The notes beneath the pieces were generated by a model. That model saw only the letters and a list, made by a program, of their open reading frames with translations. It had not been told where the DNA came from and did not search any database. A stretch of DNA of 64,000 bases from Streptomyces sp. NBC_01465. GTDB lineage: Bacteria; Actinomycetota; Actinomycetes; Streptomycetales; Streptomycetaceae. The stretch lies in NCBI RefSeq assembly GCF_036227325.1, contig NZ_CP109467.1, forward strand, positions 5,456,001-5,520,000, written 5' to 3'. Every line of letters starts with the position of its first letter. The stretch's first letter is position 1. The position numbers and the translations under genes were made by a program. Positions 1 through 6,399 of this stretch are shown here, one piece after another.

Positions 1-1162
1 CGCGTACCCGACGCCGGGAGCCCGGAGCCGCGCGCTGGCCGCGTACGGCGAGGACGTGTTCGGGTTCACGCCGCTCGACACCATCGAGCTCGACCTCCCC
101 GCCGTCGGTCTCAAGGGCATCGCCTGCGTGCTGCCCGAGGCCGTCCCGGCCGGGCGCCGCCACGGGCACCGCGTGCACGTCAAGGGCATGCTCCTGTCGG
201 AGCGGGCCGAGGAGATCCTGCCCGAGTGGGCGTTCTTCGTACGGTGCGTGGTCGACGCCGAGAGCCTGCGCCCGACGGCGTCGCGCGAGGCCCTGTACGA
301 GGACGACACCCTCGCCGCCGTACGCGACGCCCTCACCGAGCGGCTGCGCGACTGGATCGCCAAGGCCGCCGCCAGCGACCCCGACCTCCTCTCCCGCTTC
401 CTCCAGGCGCACCACCTGGCGGTGAAGTCCCTCGCCGTGCACGACGACGAGATCCTGCGGATGCTGCTGCCCTGGCTGCCGTTCGAGACGACCGACGGGC
501 ACGCCACCCTCGACGAGTTCGCGCGCTCGCACCGCACCGTCCTCGTCACCTCCAGCGTGGAGGAGTTCCGGCAGGTCGCCGCGATCGCCTCGGCCGCCGG
601 GCTCGGCGTCGTCAACGGCGGCTACACGTACGACCGCGAACTGGTCCACCGGCTCCCGGAGATCAGGCCGGAGAACACGGTCGCCGACCTCGACCCGGAG
701 ACCCTCACCGCCCACCTCGACCCCGTCGACCGCGAGACGGAACTCGCCGCCGGCGCCTATCTGAGCCGCGCCCGTGACGCCCTCGCCGTCTTCGACTGCG
801 ACGTCGCGCTGCGCTCCTTCCAGCCCGCCTCCGCCCCCGCCCTCCTCGTCGACAGCCGCGAGGCCCGCCACGAGCGCACCCGCTCCCAGCTCGCCCGCGA
901 GCAGGAGGGCGGCCTGTGGGGCGACATCCTCGGCGCGCTCCGCCAGGAGGCCCCGCGCGCCCAGCTGATCCTCAACCAGCTCAACCCGCTGGTCCGTACC
1001 GCCGTCGCCATCGACGAGCCCGAACTCGCCCGCACCAGCGCCGAAGCCCTCTACGGGCAGGCCGCGCTGTTGTCCCGGCGCCCCCTGCGGCCCGCCGAGT
1101 CCAGCCTCATCAACCGCTCCTTCCTCGACCTCCTCGCCCACGCCCTCCGCAAGGACAGCTGA
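1..1162 (+). CDS. HSP90-family (HtpG-like) chaperone, 3' part only
   Basis: The reading frame is open from base 2, so the gene begins upstream of the window; 386 residues are visible. HSP90 proteins are ATP-driven cytosolic chaperones. The visible part starts in the middle domain: a segment ending LPEWAFFVRCVVDAE and then SREALYEDD matches the HtpG stretch around its FVKGVVDSEDL and NVSRE motifs. The rest would be the end of the middle domain and a divergent C-terminal part. The C-terminus ends HALRKDS, so there is no EEVD-type TPR-docking tail. The ATP-binding domain lies outside the window and cannot be checked. The stop is 2 bp from the next start, which implies translational coupling with the TPR protein. 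Family assignment is good; which HSP90 subfamily it belongs to is not certain. Confidence 0.8.
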   Translation, partial: AYPTPGARSRALAAYGEDVFGFTPLDTIELDLPAVGLKGIACVLPEAVPAGRRHGHRVHVKGMLLSERAEEILPEWAFFVRCVVDAESLRPTASREALYEDDTLAAVRDALTERLRDWIAKAAASDPDLLSRFLQAHHLAVKSLAVHDDEILRMLLPWLPFETTDGHATLDEFARSHRTVLVTSSVEEFRQVAAIASAAGLGVVNGGYTYDRELVHRLPEIRPENTVADLDPETLTAHLDPVDRETELAAGAYLSRARDALAVFDCDVALRSFQPASAPALLVDSREARHERTRSQLAREQEGGLWGDILGALRQEAPRAQLILNQLNPLVRTAVAIDEPELARTSAEALYGQAALLSRRPLRPAESSLINRSFLDLLAHALRKDS

Positions 1163-1164
1163 CG

Positions 1165-4095
1165 ATGCCGACGACCACACCGCAGTCCACCGACGAGCTG
1201 CGCCACGCGCTCCAGGAGAACGACCAGCGCCCCTACGGGCGCACCCGTACCGTCACGGCCGAGGAACTCACCGAGGCCGCCGAGCAGTTCGACGACCCGG
1301 AGCTGCTGGTCCTCGCACTGTTCGAGCTCCAGGAGGCCTACACCTACGGCTCCGAACCCCGTAAGTCGCCCGTCGTCTTCGCCCGGCTGCTCAACCTCTT
1401 CGACGAGCAGCCCGACCTCTTCGACGAGCGCGGGCGCCACCAGCTCTTCTGGCGCTTCAAGTGGGTGGCGAACGCCCTGCTCGCCCTGCCCGAGATGCCG
1501 CTCGGCAGCCTGCGCCAGTGGCTCCAGGAGATGCGCGACCGGTACGTCAAGGCCGGCCTGGAGCTGCAGCCGTACTACGGGCAGGCGTACCAGCTCGCCT
1601 CCCACGTCGGCGAGGACACCGCGCTGGCCTACGAACTGTGGGCCGCCCGCGCCCGCACCCGGCTCAGCGACTGCGGGGCCTGCGAGATCTGCGAGCGCGC
1701 CCAGTTCCACCTCGGTGCGGGCGACGACGTACGGGCGCTGCGCGAGTGGGAGCCCGTACTGGCGGGGCAGGGCGCCTGCCAGGAGGAGCCCGCGCGCTCC
1801 ATTTCGTACGCCCTGCTGCCCCTTCTCCGTACGGGCGACACCGAACGCGCCCGCGAACTGCACCTCGCCGGCTACCGCGCCTGCCGCCACAACCCCTCGA
1901 TGTCCGGGGAGGTGGGCCGGCATCTGGAGTTCTGCGCGCTGACCGGCAACGAAGCGCGGGGACTTGAACTGCTCTCCGAGAACCGCTCGCTGTTCGAGGA
2001 GGTGGAGTCGCCGCTCGACATGCTCGACTTCCTCACCGGCGTCGAGGTTCTCCTCGCGCGCATCGAGGCGCTCGGCCACGGCGACCTCCCCTCGGCCGGA
2101 TACCTGGGCCGTACGTGGACGGTGGCCGGTCTGCGCGCCGAGGTACGGGGCCGCGCCGACGACCTCGCGGCCCGCTTCGACGCCCGCAACGGGACCCCGG
2201 CCCACACCGACCGCCGCCGCGCCCGACTGGAGCGCGCCCCGCTGCTGGACTCCCTGGAGCTGACGCTGCGGGTCCGCAGCCTCGACGACGCGTCGCCTGC
2301 CGCCGTCCCGGTCGCCGTACCCGCAGCCGTCCGCAAGACTGCCGAGATCCCCGACGCTCTGCCCGAACTCATCCTCAAGGCAAGGGAGTTGGACGAGCAG
2401 GGACACCCGGACGCGGAAGCGTACTGGGCGCGGCTGCGCACGCTCGTCGCGGCGCGCGGCTACGTCCACCCCGACGACCCGCGCATCGGCCCGGAGCTTG
2501 TACTGCGCGCGGATCTGCTGAAGGACGAGGGGGAGCGGGCAGGACGCAAGGACGACTTCGCGACCTGCGCGGCCCTCCACGAGGAGGCCGCAGGGCTGTA
2601 CGAGGACGCCGGGAGCCCCGGCCAGGCCGCCGTCTCCCACGCCTGCTCCCTGATCGCCACCGCCGAGATACCGGACGACGACGCCGAGAAGGCCGAAGCG
2701 CTGACCGCCGCCCACACCGCGATGGCCCGCCTGCACGAGGAGACCGCGGACCTCACCCCGGACCAGGAGGCCCGGCTGCTGCGCCTGCGCGCCACCGCCC
2801 TCGGGCTGCGGCTGCAGTCGTCGCCGGGCGAGGAGCATGCCGCGGCAGCGTTCGCCGAGGTGGCCGAGTTGCGCGAGTTCGCAGGCCGCCACGACGTCAC
2901 CCTGCAGATCTCCGGCGGGTGGCTGCTGCAGGCCAGCACGCTCGCCCTCACCGGCGACCTGCCCGCGGCCATCGCGGAACTGGACGCTCTCCAGGCGCGG
3001 TTGAAGTCGGACGGCCCTGCGTGGCACCTGCCCAGGCTGCACGGTCTGCGCGGCCGGCTGCTGCTCGGCCTGGGTGACGCGAAGGCCGGGCACGAGGCGC
3101 TGTCCGAGGGGCTGCGGGAGGCCGCCGGCTGGCCGGCGGGTGCGACCGACACGGCCCGCCTCCACGGCGAGCTGGCCAGGGTCTCGATGCACCTGGACCG
3201 TCCCGACGAGGCCCTCCGTCATCTGACACGGTCCGCGGAACTGCACCTGCGCGACGACAACCGGATCCAGGCGTTCTGCACGTACAGCAACGCCGCCCAG
3301 CTCAGCCTCGACCTCGGCCGGATCGAGGACTGCATCGCGCTCCTCGACTCCCTCCTGGCCGAACAGGTCGTCACCACGGGCGAGTTGGACGACCGGCTCG
3401 TCGCCCAGCTGCGGCTGACGCGCGCCAGGGCCCTGCACGTGGGGGAGGACCTCAAGGCCGCCACGGCGGAGTTCGCCGCCCTCGCCGCCGAGTCCGCGAA
3501 CTGGGACGACGACCCCGGAAGCCACGCCATGATCGCCGCGGAGACGGCCGTACTCCTGGGTGAGGGAGGCGAGTTCGTACGGGCACGCGAGGTGATCGCC
3601 CAGGCGCTCACCGCCCACGCCGAGGCCCCGCGCTACGAGCCGATCAGCAATGCCCTTCGGGAACTCGCCCGCCTCCAGGTCCAGCAGGAGGGCCCCGACG
3701 GACTCGCCGAGGCCCTCACCTTCCTCACCGACGCGGGCCGCATCGCCGAGGAGGCGCGCGCCGTCTCGTTCGAGCCCGGGGGCCGCTCCCTGGAGACCGC
3801 CCTGGCCTACGAGTACGGCCGGGTCAACGCCTATGCCGGTCAGGCCGAAACCGCTCTGGCCCACCTGGAGGAGGCCCTCGCGCTGCTGCCCGAGCCCGAG
3901 CCGGAAGGCCCTCACCCCGGGGAGTGGGCGGAGTGCGTACGGCTCGCGTCGCTTGTGGAGGGGGTCCACCTGGAGCGCGCCGAGCCCGCGCTCGTACGGC
4001 TCGACGCGGCCGTCGCCCGGCTGACCGCCCTGGGTGCGGCCGACGAGGCCGAATCGCTCACGAACCTGGCGGCCCGCCTGCGTGACGAAAGGTGA
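1165..4095 (+). CDS. large tetratricopeptide-repeat protein paired with HSP90
   Basis: This 976-residue protein is almost entirely helical, with many degenerate TPR-like pairs (for example around EALRHLTRSAELHLRDDN and ETALAHLEEALALLPE). It has no signal peptide, membrane segment or catalytic motif. A cysteine cluster CGACEICERAQ lies near residue 172. The ATG at 1165 was chosen because it follows the HSP90 stop by 2 bp; an open frame continues upstream, but only as a shadow of the HSP90 gene. TPR proteins are protein-binding scaffolds. The tight coupling suggests that it acts with the HSP90 protein, for example as a co-chaperone or client adaptor, which is inference. The exact function is unknown. 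Confidence 0.85.
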   Translation: MPTTTPQSTDELRHALQENDQRPYGRTRTVTAEELTEAAEQFDDPELLVLALFELQEAYTYGSEPRKSPVVFARLLNLFDEQPDLFDERGRHQLFWRFKWVANALLALPEMPLGSLRQWLQEMRDRYVKAGLELQPYYGQAYQLASHVGEDTALAYELWAARARTRLSDCGACEICERAQFHLGAGDDVRALREWEPVLAGQGACQEEPARSISYALLPLLRTGDTERARELHLAGYRACRHNPSMSGEVGRHLEFCALTGNEARGLELLSENRSLFEEVESPLDMLDFLTGVEVLLARIEALGHGDLPSAGYLGRTWTVAGLRAEVRGRADDLAARFDARNGTPAHTDRRRARLERAPLLDSLELTLRVRSLDDASPAAVPVAVPAAVRKTAEIPDALPELILKARELDEQGHPDAEAYWARLRTLVAARGYVHPDDPRIGPELVLRADLLKDEGERAGRKDDFATCAALHEEAAGLYEDAGSPGQAAVSHACSLIATAEIPDDDAEKAEALTAAHTAMARLHEETADLTPDQEARLLRLRATALGLRLQSSPGEEHAAAAFAEVAELREFAGRHDVTLQISGGWLLQASTLALTGDLPAAIAELDALQARLKSDGPAWHLPRLHGLRGRLLLGLGDAKAGHEALSEGLREAAGWPAGATDTARLHGELARVSMHLDRPDEALRHLTRSAELHLRDDNRIQAFCTYSNAAQLSLDLGRIEDCIALLDSLLAEQVVTTGELDDRLVAQLRLTRARALHVGEDLKAATAEFAALAAESANWDDDPGSHAMIAAETAVLLGEGGEFVRAREVIAQALTAHAEAPRYEPISNALRELARLQVQQEGPDGLAEALTFLTDAGRIAEEARAVSFEPGGRSLETALAYEYGRVNAYAGQAETALAHLEEALALLPEPEPEGPHPGEWAECVRLASLVEGVHLERAEPALVRLDAAVARLTALGAADEAESLTNLAARLRDER

Positions 4096-4137
4096 GGCTC
4101 CGCACGGCGACCTGACCGGCGCGGAGTCCCGCACCCT

Positions 4138-4169
4138 CCCTCCGGCGTGCATGCGTGCAGGCCGGAGGG
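4138..4169. terminator. hairpin between convergent genes
   Basis: Nine-base arms CCCTCCGGC and GCCGGAGGG enclose a 14-base loop that itself contains TGCA-TGCG-TGCA. It lies between the convergent TPR and lipoprotein-like genes and could end transcripts from both sides. Confidence 0.6.
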
Positions 4170-4184
4170 GGATGGCGGGGCCGA

Positions 4185-4922
4185 TCAGCGGAGCTTGGCG
4201 GCCTGGGCAGTGATGACGTCCGTCGGCGGCTCGAACGCCTTGCCCCGGGCGGCCGCCGCGATGTTGAAGGACGAGAATCCGGCGAGCGTGGCGCCCTTCC
4301 GGAAGACGGCGACATCGGTGAGGACCTTGTTGCCGCTGTCCTCCGCTGTCACCGTCCAGGAGGCGCCCTCGTCCCCGGCGGAGAGTGCCGCCTCCTCGAC
4401 CTTGGTGACCTGCTGCTTCTCCCCGTCGAGCGTCATGGTGAAGCCGGCGGCGCACTTCTTGGCGGCCTCGCGCAGCGTGGTGAGGGCCTGCTCGGCGCCC
4501 TGGCCGTCGTAGGACCAGAGGGAGGTCATCGTCTTGGTGATGTCGAGCGAGTCGAGCGTCGCGTCCTGGGCCTGCTTCTCCGTCATCTTCCCGAGCTCCT
4601 TCGTCGAAGGCATGCCCTTCTTGGCCTTCGCCGACTTGTGGACGACGAGCCGCTGGACGCTCGCCTTCGGCTCGCTCGCCGGCAGGGACGACAGCGCCTG
4701 GGCGACGGGCTTGCACTCGGACTTGTCGACGGAGACCTGGCCCGGCTTGAAGACGTCGTCCTTCCCCGGCACCGTGATCTCGTGGTCCGTGACGTCGCCC
4801 TTGGCGATCACGAGCTTCTCCAGCTCGGCGGTCGTGAGTGCTTTCGCCGCCGGTCTCGCCGCCGTGGAGGCGCCCTTCGTCTTCGCGTCCTCGCCGTCCT
4901 GCCCGCCGCCGCAGGCAGGCGA
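4185..4922 (-). CDS. lipoprotein-like protein with missing signal peptide (5' end unresolved)
   Basis: The reading frame encodes about 240 residues of typical Streptomyces lipoprotein mature domain, beginning PACGGGQDGEDAK as if the Cys (codon 4913-4911) were the lipidated residue. The Ser/Gly/Lys-rich linker and an alpha/beta domain resembling sensor-domain lipoproteins follow. However, no in-frame ATG or GTG and no hydrophobic stretch lie upstream: within 16 codons the frame runs back into the end of the YkvA-like gene. A GTG at 4948 is one base out of frame and too close to encode a full signal peptide. The first plausible internal start is GTG 4811. Either the signal sequence has been deleted, making this a decayed gene, or the protein starts internally and is cytosolic. 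The coordinate given marks the start of lipoprotein-like coding, not a proven start. Confidence 0.55.
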   Translation of the reverse strand, partial: SPACGGGQDGEDAKTKGASTAARPAAKALTTAELEKLVIAKGDVTDHEITVPGKDDVFKPGQVSVDKSECKPVAQALSSLPASEPKASVQRLVVHKSAKAKKGMPSTKELGKMTEKQAQDATLDSLDITKTMTSLWSYDGQGAEQALTTLREAAKKCAAGFTMTLDGEKQQVTKVEEAALSAGDEGASWTVTAEDSGNKVLTDVAVFRKGATLAGFSSFNIAAAARGKAFEPPTDVITAQAAKLR

Positions 4923-4960
4923 TGTGGCCGGATCAAGGTTGTACGCACGCGCGGACGGGC

Positions 4961-5260
4961 TCAGAGGCGTTCGGTCCCGAGGGTGCCCGGCCGTCGGCGG
5001 GCCGCCGCCTGGAGCGTGTGCAGCGCCAGCAGGAGCACCCCTATGTCGTCGAGGTAGACCGGGTCGGGGATCAGGTCGACCGGGCTGATCGTGTAGATCA
5101 GCGCGCCCCAGAACGCGAGCTTGTTCTGGACGGGGATTCCGGCGTCGCGCAGCAGGCGGCGGGCCCGGAACAGACGGATCACGAGGACGACCGCGAACGC
5201 CAGTGTCGCCACGCAGGCCAGTGCCGCGAGCCCCAGCAGCACTTGGGTGGAGGTGTCCAT
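4961..5260 (-). CDS. YkvA-like (DUF1232) small membrane protein
   Basis: This 99-residue protein begins with one N-terminal hydrophobic segment (about residues 5-28), followed by a basic linker and the hallmark LIYTISPVDLIPDPVYLDDIG of the DUF1232/YkvA family near residues 54-74. The biochemical role of the family is unknown; members are small, membrane-associated and conserved across bacteria. The ATG at 5260 is the only sensible start. It is transcribed away from the MarR gene, and the lipoprotein-like remnant lies directly downstream on the same strand. Confidence 0.8.
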   Translation of the reverse strand: MDTSTQVLLGLAALACVATLAFAVVLVIRLFRARRLLRDAGIPVQNKLAFWGALIYTISPVDLIPDPVYLDDIGVLLLALHTLQAAARRRPGTLGTERL

Positions 5261-5312
5261 GGAGTACGGGTACCCGATGACTGCGGCGCCACGCTGACGT
5301 GATGTGCTTCGG

Positions 5313-5336
5313 CAGGCAGACTTGCAAGGCTGCCTG
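5313..5336. promoter_or_regulatory. 24-bp MarR-type operator palindrome over a candidate -35 box
   Basis: Arms CAGGCAG and CTGCCTG flank a core CTTGCAAG; 22 of 24 positions are self-complementary. TTGCAA (5322-5327) inside it, followed after 18 bases by TACGGT (5346-5351), reads as a promoter whose predicted start is at or within a base of the marR ATG. Occupation of the palindrome would therefore block the -35 region, which fits MarR autorepression. Confidence 0.7.
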
Positions 5337-5358
5337 TCGATCTCGTACGGTAGATGCT

Positions 5359-5802
5359 ATGACCAAGGATCCTGCGCCGCCGGATGCCGGGAAGGTCGCA
5401 GCCGAGCTCACCGTCGCCCTCGGGCGGGTCGTACGGCGTATGCGGAGTGCTTCCCCGGAGAGCCTGCTGACCCCCTCGCAGCGGTCCGTGCTCTCCCGGC
5501 TCGTCCGGGGCGGCCCCGCCACCACCGCCGAGCTGGCGCGCCTCGAGCTCGTACGGCCGCAGTCGATGCGGCTGACGGTGGGCGCGCTGGAGGAGCGCGG
5601 TCTGGTGGAGCGCGCGCCCGACCCGAGCGACGGACGGCAGGTCGTGGTGTCGGTCTCCGCCCAGGGGCGGCGGGCGGTCGACGACGCACGGATCGATACG
5701 CAGAGCTGGCTGACCGGGGCGATCGAGGGCGAGCTCGACGCGGGCGAGCTGCGGACGCTGAGCGACGCCGTCGCGCTGCTGGAGCGCATCGTGCAGCGCT
5801 GA
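5359..5802 (+). CDS. MarR-family transcriptional regulator
   Basis: This 147-residue winged-helix DNA-binding protein has a helix-turn-helix around TTAELARLELVRPQSMRLTVGALEERG (split here by function: recognition helix PQSMRLTVGALE) and a wing with DPSDGRQV, the typical MarR D-x-R-x-x-V signature. Such proteins are dimeric repressors released by small aromatic or phenolic ligands. The ATG at 5359 was preferred to a start at 5299 because the palindrome and promoter lie between them and the conserved region begins after it. No Shine-Dalgarno is visible, so the mRNA may be leaderless. The isochorismatase-fold gene 45 bp downstream is its likely co-transcribed partner. Confidence 0.88.
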   Translation: MTKDPAPPDAGKVAAELTVALGRVVRRMRSASPESLLTPSQRSVLSRLVRGGPATTAELARLELVRPQSMRLTVGALEERGLVERAPDPSDGRQVVVSVSAQGRRAVDDARIDTQSWLTGAIEGELDAGELRTLSDAVALLERIVQR

Positions 5803-5847
5803 TCCCGGTCATTCCCCCTACAGCATTGACGAAAGTGAGCAACCCCC

Positions 5848-6399
5848 ATGACCGCAACGGCACTTGACGCCAAGACCGCGCTCGTCCTCGTCGACCTCCA
5901 GAAGGGGATCGTCGGGCTTCCGCTCGCCCACCCCGCCGCCGACGTCGTCGAGCGTGCCGCGTTTCTCGCCGCCGCTTTCCGCGAGCGCGGGCTGCCCGTC
6001 GTTCTCGTACGGGTGACCGGCGGCGCCCCCGGCCGCAACGAGCAGCCTCCGGCCCAGGGCACCCCGCCGGCCGACTGGGTCGAGCTCGTCCCCGAGCTCG
6101 ACCGGCAGGACAGCGACATCGTCGTCACCAAGCAGACCTGGGGCGCCTTCTACGGCACCGACCTCGACATGCAGCTGCGCCGCCGCGGCGTGACCCAGGT
6201 CGTCGTCGGCGGCATCGCGACGAGCATCGGCGTCGAGGCGACGGCGCGGTCGGCGCAGGAGCACGGCTACCACGTGACCGTCGCCACCGACGCCATCACC
6301 GACCTGAAGGCCGAGACGCACGCCAACAGCGTCGCGCACATCTTCCCGCGGCTCGGCGAGACCGACACCGCCGACGCGATCGTCAAGCTCCTCGGCTGA
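5848..6399 (+). CDS. isochorismatase-family hydrolase (Gly in place of catalytic Cys)
   Basis: This 183-residue alpha/beta hydrolase belongs to the cysteine-hydrolase/isochorismatase superfamily. Asp16 (LVDLQKG) and Lys95 (VVTKQTWGAF) of the usual triad are visible. The third position, normally Cys in amidases and nicotinamidases (T-x-I-C-V-E), is Gly128 in GGIATSIGVEATAR. True isochorismatases of the PhzD/EntB type also lack this Cys, so vinyl-ether hydrolysis is more likely than amide hydrolysis; the substrate is unknown. It follows the marR gene and is probably repressed by it. Its end overlaps the convergent GH65 gene by 17 bp. A good Shine-Dalgarno is not evident. Confidence 0.85.
   Translation: MTATALDAKTALVLVDLQKGIVGLPLAHPAADVVERAAFLAAAFRERGLPVVLVRVTGGAPGRNEQPPAQGTPPADWVELVPELDRQDSDIVVTKQTWGAFYGTDLDMQLRRRGVTQVVVGGIATSIGVEATARSAQEHGYHVTVATDAITDLKAETHANSVAHIFPRLGETDTADAIVKLLG

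Noticed and set aside
1051..4716. 1221-codon open frame on the minus strand opposite the TPR gene
   Set aside because: It is antisense to a gene with clear helical-repeat content. It is Gly/Arg/Val-rich without motifs, as expected from the G+C bias.
4946..4948. GTG at 4948 as start of the lipoprotein-like gene
   Set aside because: It is one base out of frame with the Cys-Gly-Gly-Gly segment and only about 11 codons upstream, too short for a signal peptide; no Shine-Dalgarno precedes it.
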